Notes: generated by a model not told the origin, from the letters alone. Shown: positions 1 to 6,539, numbered from the stretch's first letter. The stretch is 7,688 bases of DNA from an uncultured Verrucomicrobia subdivision 3 bacterium (GCA_903861445.1 CAIOUK010000202.1:1-7688); one strand, 5' to 3'. Translations and numbers: made by a program.

Positions 1-902
1 AGCCGGAGGCCGTTGTCCTTGAAAGATTTTATCGTGTCGTAATCGAGGTTCGCGCGGCTGTTGCAACTCCAATCCACGCCGAGCGGCCCGAGCTTTTTGG
101 CGATTTCGCGGGCGCGCGGAAGATTCGCCGTGAAGGTGTCGTCGTCGAAGAAAAATTCGCGCACTTGCGGGAAAATTTTCTTCATGTAGGCCATTTCGTC
201 CGCGACATTTTGCGGCGAACGCACACGATACTTGTGTCCGCCAATCGTCTGCGGCCAGAGGCAAAAACTGCACTGCGCCGGGCAGCCGCGACCGGTATAC
301 ATCGAAACGTAAGGATGCTGGAGATAGCCGATGAAATATTTTTCGATCTCGAGATCGCGCTTATAAACGTCGGCGACCCACGGCAGCACATCCATGTCCG
401 CAATCATTTCGCGTTCGGGATTGTGGATGATTTTTCCGTCCTGATTTTTGTAGGACAAACCGGCGATGGTCGAGAGGTCGCGGTCTTCGGCGACTTCCTT
501 GCAGGTGTAATCGAATTCCTTGCGGCCCACCCAGTCAATCGCGGGCGAAGCCTTGAGCGTTTCCGTCGGCAACACCATCGTGTGCGCGCCGATAAAGCCG
601 ATTTTCGTGTCCGGCTTCTGCGCCTTGATGGCCTCGGCGACTTTGCAATCGTTCTTCAGCGACGGCGTGGACGTGTTGATGATGACGTGGTCAAAGTTCT
701 TGGCCTCGGCCAAACATTTGGCGAGGTCAATGCCGTGCGGCGCGCAATCCATCAGCTTGGAATTGGGCGTGAGCGCGGCCGGTTGCGCGAGCCAGGTCGG
801 ATACCAATAGCTCGTGACTTCGCGCCGCGCCTGATACCGCGCACCCGCGCCGCCGTCAAAACCGTCAAAACTGGGAGGTGAAAGATAAAGTGTTCGGCTC
901 AT
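1..902 (-). CDS. hpnJ: HpnJ, hopanoid B12-binding radical SAM protein (C-terminus beyond window)
   Basis: The first 300 residues are present; the C-terminus lies beyond the left edge. The start MSRTLYLSPPSFDGFDGGAG and the following RYQARREVTSYWYPTWLAQP are hallmarks of HpnJ as I know the family. A cobalamin-binding-type region covers about residues 30-145. The radical SAM core opens with GRGCPAQCSFC, a CX3CX2C motif with Cys207, Cys211 and Cys214 for the [4Fe-4S] cluster; an acidic FFDDDTF follows at 251-257. Known role: HpnJ is needed to turn bacteriohopanetetrol glucosamine into the cyclitol ether, a ring contraction, acting after HpnI and HpnK. The ATG at 902 is the first start after an in-frame TGA two codons upstream. 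It lies 16 bases after the protease stop, so it is probably last-but-downstream in the same transcript. No Shine-Dalgarno is visible. Identity is firm; the exact reaction in this organism is inferred. Confidence 0.93.
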   Translation of the reverse strand, partial: MSRTLYLSPPSFDGFDGGAGARYQARREVTSYWYPTWLAQPAALTPNSKLMDCAPHGIDLAKCLAEAKNFDHVIINTSTPSLKNDCKVAEAIKAQKPDTKIGFIGAHTMVLPTETLKASPAIDWVGRKEFDYTCKEVAEDRDLSTIAGLSYKNQDGKIIHNPEREMIADMDVLPWVADVYKRDLEIEKYFIGYLQHPYVSMYTGRGCPAQCSFCLWPQTIGGHKYRVRSPQNVADEMAYMKKIFPQVREFFFDDDTFTANLPRAREIAKKLGPLGVDWSCNSRANLDYDTIKSFKDNGLR

Positions 903-918
903 GGCTCATGGAAATAAT

Positions 919-1701
919 TTATTGCACCACGCGAATCGTCCAAAAATCATCTGCCAAATTATTATCCGTAACATAGGCGTAAGGCAAAGTGAAATAACCT
1001 TTCATGCCCCAGGAATTTCCCCACGAGTTGCGGACGATGAACCATTGCTTCGCATCGTCGTAGCCGACCCCAACGACCGCATGGCCGCCGACGGATTGCT
1101 CGCCGGATTTCGGCAATGGCGCATGGCCGCTTTTGGCGACGGCGGCGCTCTCAAAACTTTCATAGACGGTGAAGCCAAAAACGAAGGGAAAGCCGGACGC
1201 CAGACAGCCTTTCAACTGGCTCAGCGTCTGCGTCACGCGCTGATAGGAAACGGCCGTGTATTTCAGCGCGTCGGCATAACATTTCGCCGGCGGCTTGGTT
1301 TTGAATTTGGCAATGACGTAAGGCCATTCGGTTTCCGGGCAATCGCCGAGTTTGCCGACGCTTTTGATGCCGTCGCGAATCTGCGCGCCGCTGTCCAAAT
1401 CCACCGTGTGCTCCATCGCGCGCTCGTTGTAATAAATGAAAAGGCGCGAGGGCGCGAAGTCGGAAATCTTCTGCTTGAGCCGGTCAAATTCAATCGCCCC
1501 GGCGAGGGCGTTGGCCGTGCAACTGCCGAGCTGTCCCTGGTCATAAACCGGCGGGCATTGCGTGCGCAAATCAACCTTGGCCGGAATCACGCCAATCATT
1601 TCCACCGGCGCGGCGTAAAGATGGTCGCGATGATCCGGCAAATCCGGCTGCCAGCCGTAGCGGGCCATTTTACGATGAGCAAGAATGTTTTTTGTATTCA
1701 T
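919..1701 (-). CDS. Papain-type (C1A family) cysteine protease without signal peptide
   Basis: This 260-residue protein carries a full papain catalytic set. The oxyanion-hole Gln55 and nucleophile Cys61 lie in YDQGQLGSCTANA, spaced like papain Gln19/Cys25. The general base is His207 in GGHAVVGVGYDD, and Asn225 lies in RNSWGNSWGMKGYF. The N-terminal RYGWQPDLPDHRDHLY resembles a large group of bacterial and phage C1 peptidases. No inhibitory I29 propeptide, signal peptide or membrane segment is visible, so it is either cytoplasmic or exported by an unusual route. The start is the ATG after a 24-base spacer that, read on the minus strand, has no G and is CA-rich. It sits 24 bases after the TPR lipoprotein gene and 16 bases before hpnJ. 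G+C sampled by hand at 1201-1260 is about 58%, close to hpnH and unlike the two genes upstream. Family and likely activity are clear; the substrate is unknown. Confidence 0.9.
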   Translation of the reverse strand: MNTKNILAHRKMARYGWQPDLPDHRDHLYAAPVEMIGVIPAKVDLRTQCPPVYDQGQLGSCTANALAGAIEFDRLKQKISDFAPSRLFIYYNERAMEHTVDLDSGAQIRDGIKSVGKLGDCPETEWPYVIAKFKTKPPAKCYADALKYTAVSYQRVTQTLSQLKGCLASGFPFVFGFTVYESFESAAVAKSGHAPLPKSGEQSVGGHAVVGVGYDDAKQWFIVRNSWGNSWGMKGYFTLPYAYVTDNNLADDFWTIRVVQ

Positions 1702-1725
1702 GGGTTTTGGTTGTTTGTTGTTTGG

Positions 1726-2358
1726 TTAGTTTGCGCCCGGCCGGTGGCGGCACGGGTCTTCGGGAATTTGCGATTTGATTTCGTTGACCATATCCTCGTG
1801 TGCGCTTGCGTCCTTGATGAAACTAAAATGGTAAGATGCACTGCAATAATCCTTCATCTGGAGATATGCTCTGGCCAGATTGTAATGCGTATAAAAATCG
1901 TCCCCATATTCACTGACTTTTTGGTAATACTCCAAAGCCTTCTCCGGCTGGTGAAGTTCCAAATAACAATGGCCTATCCCATACCAAACGGCGGTTTGGT
2001 TCAAAAGGTTGAAATCCCATTGTGGCGTTGCATGATCGCGAACATATTTTAGCGATGCGAGATAATCGAGCAGCGACGCTTGATATTGCTGAAGGTCGAA
2101 CTCGTCATCGGCAATTTGTTTCCTCACCTTCAAATCCCAAGGGCATAAAAAAAGATATTGCCGATACAAAGGCAACGCCGTTGCTTTATCCTGCTGCTCC
2201 GCCTGTTCAAGCACGGCTTTTGCCTTGGATGACGCCTTGTGTTCAGGATAATCCCATGCCGGTGGCACGTCAGGATCGGGCAGATGTCGACAAGCCGTGA
2301 ACAAGCCCACAAGCATCAGACAGCACAAACCACTGACTCGATGAACAGCCTTGTTCAT
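1726..2358 (-). CDS. TPR-containing predicted lipoprotein, function unknown
   Basis: This 210-residue protein has a short basic N-terminus, a hydrophobic stretch (about residues 9-21) and FTAC ending at Cys23. That is a plausible lipoprotein signal, although Phe at the -3 position is less usual than Leu. The mature part is helical. Two tetratricopeptide-like repeats are visible: AVWYGIGHCYLELHQPEKAL at 123-142, and THYNLARAYLQMKDYCSASY at 157-176. A third, degenerate one may lie around 60-105. It is probably anchored on the periplasmic side and mediates protein contacts. The gene starts 15 bases after the transglycosylase gene and ends 24 bases before the protease gene, so the three look co-transcribed. 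G+C in a sampled row (1801-1860) is about 42%, well below hpnH. A chaperone, scaffold or inhibitor for one of the neighbouring hydrolases is possible but is inference only. Confidence 0.8.
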   Translation of the reverse strand: MNKAVHRVSGLCCLMLVGLFTACRHLPDPDVPPAWDYPEHKASSKAKAVLEQAEQQDKATALPLYRQYLFLCPWDLKVRKQIADDEFDLQQYQASLLDYLASLKYVRDHATPQWDFNLLNQTAVWYGIGHCYLELHQPEKALEYYQKVSEYGDDFYTHYNLARAYLQMKDYCSASYHFSFIKDASAHEDMVNEIKSQIPEDPCRHRPGAN

Positions 2359-2373
2359 TGTTGCGCGGCAGGC

Positions 2374-3348
2374 TTAAGCCCAAGTGGTATCGACCGGAAT
2401 CCCAAATTCCGCCGCATATTTGGGATCATTGTTGGAAACGTGGTAATGTTCTTCGACTCCGTCTTTACGCCTTAAAAGAACGGTTTTCTTTTCCTCCTTT
2501 ACTGTGAAGGTGGCTTTAACAGTTTTGCTCCCGCTGCCACAACTCGAATCAACCGCACGAACCGTTGCGGTAAGCGTATGTTGGTCGGCTTTTGTCACAG
2601 CCCCAATGTTTATAGTCGTCTTGATGGATTGTTTTGAATTCGCTTTGATTGTTGGCACATTCACCTCTTTGGTGATTTTTCCGAATCTAAACTTCACCAC
2701 AAGCTGAAAAATATCCACGTCAAACGGATTTGTTCCTGTCCAAACTCCTGTTACTGCACTGTCACCTTTATCTGCTGCGGAAGGATTTGCCTTAAGGCTG
2801 GTGAGTTTATCCTGCTGAAGCCAAATGCCGGCGCAACCTTGAATGCCTTCAGGCACTTTATACGCCTTGCCATTATGAAATGCACCAATCAGCGCGGAAT
2901 CTGTGGTGTAATTGGACAAATGTTTCCCGACATTTGAAATATAATTTGCATCTCCACCTCCATTATATGCTTTTACCGCTGGCATCACACTTCCACCAGA
3001 ATCACAAAGACAATGATGCAGGTAATAAATGCCGCAATGAATATTAGCATCAATATCACCAACATTGCCGCTGGCATCAAAACCATAACATGCAACCACC
3101 TGTTTTATGGCTGTCTTGGTGACTTGCATCAGCCCATCGCTGCCAGCAGGATCAAATCCGTTTTCTTGTTCTAACATCGCATAAATAACTGGAATGATTG
3201 AAGTCAGTCCCCTGTCCGCAGCCCATTTGTTGACTGAATCAATAATCTGTTTCGCCACTGCCGGAGTGCGCTTATATGTTTTGGTGATTATGTCAGCAAC
3301 AGACGGAAGCGTCGCTTTTTGAATTTTCTTTTTGATTTTTGTTTTCAT
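2374..3348 (-). CDS. SLT-type lytic transglycosylase with Ig/CARDB-like C-terminal region
   Basis: Residues about 35-145 of this 324-residue protein match the SLT lysozyme-like fold. AMLEQENGFDP carries the presumed catalytic Glu62, followed by GSDGLMQV (69-76). DANIHCGIYYLHHCL (100-114) and AVKAYNGGGDANYISNV (124-140) correspond to the later conserved motifs. Such enzymes cleave the MurNAc-GlcNAc bond in peptidoglycan, producing 1,6-anhydroMurNAc. Residues about 205-285 read as a beta-rich Ig-like domain, probably CARDB-like (FDVDIFQLVVKFRFG, then alternating-strand sequence to ATFTVKEEK). A tail ends in a His-containing stretch, EEHYHVSNND. The N-terminus is lysine-rich (MKTKIKKKIQKA) with no hydrophobic core, so no standard signal peptide is present, which is odd for a murein enzyme. 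It begins 20 bases after hpnH. Sampled G+C is about 35% at 3001-3060 and 42% at 2641-2700, against 60% in hpnH. The fold is fairly sure; activity and the reason for its position are not. Confidence 0.85.
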   Translation of the reverse strand: MKTKIKKKIQKATLPSVADIITKTYKRTPAVAKQIIDSVNKWAADRGLTSIIPVIYAMLEQENGFDPAGSDGLMQVTKTAIKQVVACYGFDASGNVGDIDANIHCGIYYLHHCLCDSGGSVMPAVKAYNGGGDANYISNVGKHLSNYTTDSALIGAFHNGKAYKVPEGIQGCAGIWLQQDKLTSLKANPSAADKGDSAVTGVWTGTNPFDVDIFQLVVKFRFGKITKEVNVPTIKANSKQSIKTTINIGAVTKADQHTLTATVRAVDSSCGSGSKTVKATFTVKEEKKTVLLRRKDGVEEHYHVSNNDPKYAAEFGIPVDTTWA

Positions 3349-3368
3349 GGTTTTTATTTTATTCCGAT

Positions 3369-4805
3369 CTATTCAATTTTCTTCGCGTCTTTAATTTTCG
3401 CCAGCAACTCGTCGCGTTCACTCGTATCGGTCGTGCCGCAATGCGTGCCGACGTGCGCCTCGTGATTGTGCGCGGCCTCTTCCTTGCGGGAGAACGCCGC
3501 TTGCGCGCCATTCATCGCGGCGCGGGGAGAATTCAACACGGCCTTCGCCTCGGCCAGATGGCCTTTGCCAATCGTCACGCCGTTGAAAGCGGTTTTGACG
3601 AGTTCCGCCGACGCGGGATACGGCTTGGGTTTTGAGCCGAAGTTGTAGGCGAAATTTTTCCAGTTGTCGCCGCTTTGGTAATTCGTGCCGAGCGCGCCGC
3701 TCGGATCGTAGCCGCAATGCACCATGCAATGTTCGCAGCGCGGATCGCGCGCGACGCCATTGACGACGCCGTATTTTTCCCATTGCACCTTGGACAACAT
3801 TTCCTGATAGCCGGAATAATGGCCATCGGTCATCAAGTAGCACGGCGCTTTCCAGCCTTTGACGTTGTAAGTCGGAATCGCCCACGCGGTGCAGGTCAAT
3901 TCGCGTTTACCCGCAAGAAATTCCTGATACACCGGCGTGCCAAAAATGGTGAACGCTTTGCCCCAATCCTGAATCTTTGCGAATTTCTGGCGCGTCATGT
4001 CGCGCGTGAGGAAGAATTGTTTCGGATCTTTGCCGAGGCGGGAAACCATGTCTTTCTTCGCGGCATCATAATCGTAACCGGGCGAAATCGTGTGGCCGTC
4101 CACTTCGAGTGAGGAGAGATATTTGAACATGTCCTCGATTTCCGCGACGTCGGTTTCGCGATAAACCGTGGTGTTGGTCGCCACTTGATAGCCGCAAATC
4201 TTCGCCATCTTGATGGCCTCGACACATTCCTTGAAGACGCCTTCACGTTCGACAATCAAATCGTGAGTGAATTCCAAGCCGTCCACATGGACGTTCCAAT
4301 ACATCCATTGCGTCGGGCGGATGACGACTTTCTGCTTCGCCGCGTCGTCGGATTTGCGAATGACGTCGGCTTCCTTGTCCGTGATCAATTTGCCGGCGAG
4401 CAATTTTTTCAGCATCGGCTCAATGGCCGGCGAATAAATGGCCGCGAGGTAGTCGCGCATTTTTTTGCGCATGAACATGCCGTTCGTGCAGATGTAAAGC
4501 ACGCGGCCTTGTTCGAGCAGGCCGGCGATAAGTTCCTCGATCTTCGGGTAAATCAGCGGTTCGCCGCCGCAGATGGAAACCATCGGCGCTTCACATTCCG
4601 CCGCTGCCGCCAGACATTGCTCCAGCGGCACCATGTCTTTGAGCGACGTGGAATATTCGCGGATCCGCCCGCAGCCGGTGCAGGTCAGGTTGCAGGTATG
4701 CAGCGGTTCGAGCTGCAAGACCATCGCGAACTTCGGCGTCTTGCGGAACTTGTGTTTGATGATGTGGCTGGCGATTTTTTTCGTCAGCGCGAATGGGAAG
4801 CGCAT
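3369..4805 (-). CDS. hpnH: HpnH, hopanoid radical SAM enzyme (adenosylhopane formation)
   Basis: HpnH adds a 5'-deoxyadenosyl radical to diploptene, giving adenosylhopane, the first step towards C35 extended hopanoids. LQLEPLHTCNLTCTGCGR holds the CX3CX2C cluster motif (Cys38, Cys42, Cys45). SICGGEPLIYPKIEE at 77-91 is the SAM-binding GGEP region. WNVHVDGLEFTHD (170-182), HTISPGYDYD (238-247), KGWKAPCYLM (316-325) and CEHCMVHCGYD (357-367) match the rest of the HpnH family, including its DUF3463 C-terminal region. At 478 residues it is about 100 longer than the usual 330-390. Roughly 45 charged residues are inserted between TNGMFMRKKM and WNVHVDG (about 120-166), and an Ala-rich tail from about 400 contains NHEAHVGTHC. 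The start is 3 bases after the small lipoprotein gene, implying translational coupling. The transglycosylase gene, not another lipid gene, follows it. I am confident of the family; the extra segments are unexplained. Confidence 0.93.
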   Translation of the reverse strand: MRFPFALTKKIASHIIKHKFRKTPKFAMVLQLEPLHTCNLTCTGCGRIREYSTSLKDMVPLEQCLAAAAECEAPMVSICGGEPLIYPKIEELIAGLLEQGRVLYICTNGMFMRKKMRDYLAAIYSPAIEPMLKKLLAGKLITDKEADVIRKSDDAAKQKVVIRPTQWMYWNVHVDGLEFTHDLIVEREGVFKECVEAIKMAKICGYQVATNTTVYRETDVAEIEDMFKYLSSLEVDGHTISPGYDYDAAKKDMVSRLGKDPKQFFLTRDMTRQKFAKIQDWGKAFTIFGTPVYQEFLAGKRELTCTAWAIPTYNVKGWKAPCYLMTDGHYSGYQEMLSKVQWEKYGVVNGVARDPRCEHCMVHCGYDPSGALGTNYQSGDNWKNFAYNFGSKPKPYPASAELVKTAFNGVTIGKGHLAEAKAVLNSPRAAMNGAQAAFSRKEEAAHNHEAHVGTHCGTTDTSERDELLAKIKDAKKIE

Positions 4806-4808
4806 AAT

Positions 4809-5018
4809 TTAAACTTGAACGGTTTTCGGTAGCGGGTCGGTGGGATATTGGGGAACAGGTGTCGGTTCAGCCTGGATGATACCCGGCAACAAAAAGTCCA
4901 ACGGTGAAACTGTTTTGGACGCGTTGATACCACCACACCCGGTCGTCAGCAAAACGACCGTGAGCAGGCTCAAGGGCAGAAAGTTCCAGTTTAATCTCAC
5001 TTGCCGATTATAATTCAC
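4809..5018 (-). CDS. Small predicted lipoprotein (69 aa) leading the hopanoid operon
   Basis: The protein has a hydrophobic segment PLSLLTVVLLTTGC with a good lipobox, and its presumed lipidated residue is Cys28. The mature peptide is only about 41 residues: VSPLDFLLPGI at 37-47, then a Pro-rich end (EPTPVPQYPTDPLPKTV). The start is uncertain. GTG at 5018 gives 69 residues. GTG at 5000 gives a more typical signal peptide (MRLNWNFLPLSLL...) and 63 residues. No ATG is in frame upstream before a stop, and neither start has a Shine-Dalgarno. The stop lies 3 bases before the hpnH ATG, so it is the likely first gene of the operon. I do not recognise a named family. An accessory role in the envelope, perhaps tied to hopanoids, is inferred from position alone. 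Confidence 0.68.
   Translation of the reverse strand: MNYNRQVRLNWNFLPLSLLTVVLLTTGCGGINASKTVSPLDFLLPGIIQAEPTPVPQYPTDPLPKTVQV
5009..5014 (+). promoter_or_regulatory. Possible -10 element (TATAAT) for the TatT-like gene
   Basis: A perfect TATAAT lies 38 bases upstream of the plus-strand ATG at 5053. That would allow a 5' leader of about 30 bases. No convincing -35 hexamer sits 16-18 bases upstream, and there is no extended -10 TG, so this is a weak call. It overlaps the start region of the divergent small lipoprotein gene, so transcription from it would oppose that gene's initiation. Confidence 0.3.
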
Positions 5019-5052
5019 TACGTCACGATGGCAACCGCTAATTCATTGCATC

Positions 5053-5823
5053 ATGTTGCCAAAACCTGCCAGCCGCGCCGTTGTTGCCGGGATATTTTTT
5101 TTATCCCTCATCGGTTGTTCGGCGGCGGCGGCGGAAACCAATCGGGTTTTCTATCTGCGCGCCGAGGCGGCATTTCACCGGGCGGAAAAGAATTTTTCCA
5201 GCCCCACCAATTTCCCTGCCGCCGCGCTGGAGCTGGCCCGCACCAGCTTTGATTTTACGGAACTGGCGACCAACACGACTCAGTGCGCGGAAATCGCCAA
5301 GCGCGGCATCGGCGTCTGTCGCACCTGGCTCGCGCGCGACCCGCAAGCTGGCGCCGCGCATTATTATCTCGCGATGAATCTGGGCAAGCTCGCCGAGGCC
5401 GAGGCGCCTTCGCTCGGGGCTTACAAGCTGGTTCACGAAGTCGAGCATGAATTCACCACGGCGGCGGCGCTGGACGTGCATTTTGATTTTGCCGGCCCCG
5501 CGCGGAATCTCGGCGAACTGTATTTTCAAGCCCCCGGTTGGCCGTTGAGCATCGGCAGCAACCACAAGGCGCTGGAATGGTTTGAGCGTGCCGTCACGCT
5601 CGCGCCGGATTATCCGGAAAACCTGCTGAACCTGGCCGAAGCCCGGCTCAAGTGGCATCAGACCAAGGAATTTCTGGCGGTGATGGAAAAACTGGAATTG
5701 CTCTGGCCATCCGCCCGCACCCGTTTTACCGGCGAACACTGGGAGCGCGATTGGTTGGACTGGCAGACACGCCGCGCACCGTTGCTGGCGGAACTGGCCC
5801 GGCTCAAAAAACCACAGCCGTAA
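5053..5823 (+). CDS. TatT-like (TRAP transporter T-component family) lipoprotein
   Basis: This 256-residue protein has a lipoprotein signal: a basic start, hydrophobic VVAGIFFLSLIG, and Cys22 in the lipobox LIGC. The mature part is helical. HYYLAMNLGKLAEAEA (103-118), a VHEVEHEFTTAAALD helix, GPARNLGELYFQAPGWPLSIG (148-168), and then a TPR-like KALEWFERAVTLAPDYPENL (172-191) follow the layout of TatT, the TPR-fold periplasmic lipoprotein that partners some TRAP transporters. No TRAP P, Q or M subunit gene lies in the window, so it is either an orphan or a relative with another partner. The gene is divergent from the hopanoid operon and is followed 65 bases later by a methyltransferase gene in the same direction. 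The ATG at 5053 was chosen because it directly precedes the signal peptide. Fold and location are well supported; the ligand is unknown. Confidence 0.8.
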   Translation: MLPKPASRAVVAGIFFLSLIGCSAAAAETNRVFYLRAEAAFHRAEKNFSSPTNFPAAALELARTSFDFTELATNTTQCAEIAKRGIGVCRTWLARDPQAGAAHYYLAMNLGKLAEAEAPSLGAYKLVHEVEHEFTTAAALDVHFDFAGPARNLGELYFQAPGWPLSIGSNHKALEWFERAVTLAPDYPENLLNLAEARLKWHQTKEFLAVMEKLELLWPSARTRFTGEHWERDWLDWQTRRAPLLAELARLKKPQP

Positions 5824-5888
5824 CACCGCCAGATTTCAGTGGCGTGCTGCCGCCCGCTTAAATTAGACTCCGCCCACAGCTGAAAATC

Positions 5889-6473
5889 ATGGCTCGAAAA
5901 CTCATCGCCGCCCTGGCCGACTCCACGGTGTTTTTGCGGGAATGGTTCGCCAACCCGCAGCGCACCGGCTCGGTCGCGCCCAGTTCGCCGCAGCTCGGCG
6001 CGGCGATGGCGCGCTGGCTGCCGCGCGACCCGGAAAGCTTCGTCCTCGAACTCGGCCCCGGCACCGGCGCCGTCACCGATGCGCTGCTCAAATATGGTTT
6101 GCGCGAAGACCGGCTGATCGCCATCGAACACAATCCCACGCTGGCCAAACTGCTCCAGAAAAAATACCCGCGCGCCACCATCATCGCCGGCGACGCCTGG
6201 CAATTGGATGCCTTGCTGGCGGAACTGCCGGTGCCCGTGGTCACCGTCGGCGCGGTCATTTCCAGCCTGCCGCTGCTGAATTTCCCCAAGGAACAAGCCG
6301 ACGCGCTCGCAAAAAAAATTCGCGTTGTCCTCGAACCACGCGGCCGCCTCGTGCAATACAGCTATCATCTGATCAAGAATCGTAGCCGGGGCGCGGATGA
6401 TTTCCGGCTGCTCGCCTCCAACATTGTCTGGTGGAACCTGCCACCGGCGCGAGTGCACGTTTTTCAGAAATAG
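5889..6473 (+). CDS. SAM-dependent methyltransferase, phospholipid N-methyltransferase (PmtA)-like
   Basis: The protein is 194 residues, the usual size of the Rhodobacter/Sinorhizobium-type PmtA group (COG3963). N-terminal PQRTGSVAPSSPQLGAAMA (23-41) is typical of that group. SAM motif I is VLELGPGTGAVT (52-63), an acidic residue follows at Glu80 (IAIEHNP), and GDAWQLD occurs at 101-107. VISSLPLLNFP at 123-133 is the post-motif also seen in KsgA-like enzymes, and the end NLPPARVHVF is again PmtA-like. If it is a true PmtA, it methylates phosphatidylethanolamine stepwise towards phosphatidylcholine at the inner face of the membrane. Another amphipathic or RNA substrate cannot be excluded, so no symbol is given. 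There is no signal peptide. The ATG at 5889 lacks a clear Shine-Dalgarno. It may be read through from the TatT-like gene, although the 65-base gap could hold its own promoter. Confidence 0.8.
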   Translation: MARKLIAALADSTVFLREWFANPQRTGSVAPSSPQLGAAMARWLPRDPESFVLELGPGTGAVTDALLKYGLREDRLIAIEHNPTLAKLLQKKYPRATIIAGDAWQLDALLAELPVPVVTVGAVISSLPLLNFPKEQADALAKKIRVVLEPRGRLVQYSYHLIKNRSRGADDFRLLASNIVWWNLPPARVHVFQK

Positions 6474-6520
6474 CCACACTGGCCGCACCTCATGGCATGG
6501 TGGCTGTCCGCAAGGACCAC

Positions 6521-6537
6521 TTTAGAATTATTCTAAA
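6521..6537. promoter_or_regulatory. Perfect 17-bp palindrome of Per/Fur-box type (operator)
   Basis: TTTAGAATTATTCTAAA is an exact 8-1-8 inverted repeat. Its core TTAGAAT-T-ATTCTAA has the 7-1-7 form of the PerR box (TTATAATNATTATAA), differing only at one symmetric pair of positions. It lies 39 bases before the ATG of a Fur-family gene and just upstream of a possible -35 box. Autoregulation of the Fur-type gene and control of the following suf genes is the likely purpose. Confidence 0.78.
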
Positions 6538-6539
6538 TC

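Noticed and set aside
165..881. Plus-strand open frame of 238 codons
   Set aside because: It is the mirror of hpnJ, whose cluster motif and N-terminus are clear. The product is Arg-rich with no motif.
901..2052. Long plus-strand open frame (383 codons)
   Set aside because: It runs antisense across the C1 protease and TPR lipoprotein genes, both of which have clear domain motifs. Its own translation shows no recognisable domain and bridges two unrelated genes.
902..3368. Mobile-element ends around the three-gene cassette
   Set aside because: No matching terminal inverted repeats, target duplications or transposase fragments were seen at 903-918 or 3349-3368, so no mobile element is annotated.
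4185..4832. Plus-strand open frame of 215 codons
   Set aside because: It is antisense to hpnH over its cluster-binding half and has no recognisable motif.
5019..5100. Minus-strand promoter for the hopanoid operon (TTGGCA at 5057-5062)
   Set aside because: No acceptable -10 hexamer lies 16-18 bases downstream, so the operon promoter could not be placed.
5824..5846. Imperfect hairpin (CACCGCCA / TGGCGTG) just after the TatT-like gene
   Set aside because: The stem has about seven pairs with one bulge and no following T-run, so it is not convincing as an intrinsic terminator.
5658..6488. Minus-strand open frame of 276 codons
   Set aside because: It spans the antisense of two well-supported genes (TatT-like and methyltransferase) and shows no motif.
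6472..6518. AGCCAC...GTGGCT repeat and a GTCC-GCAA-GGAC mini-hairpin after the methyltransferase gene
   Set aside because: The stems are only 6 and 4 pairs and lack a T-run. They could contribute to termination but are too weak to annotate.
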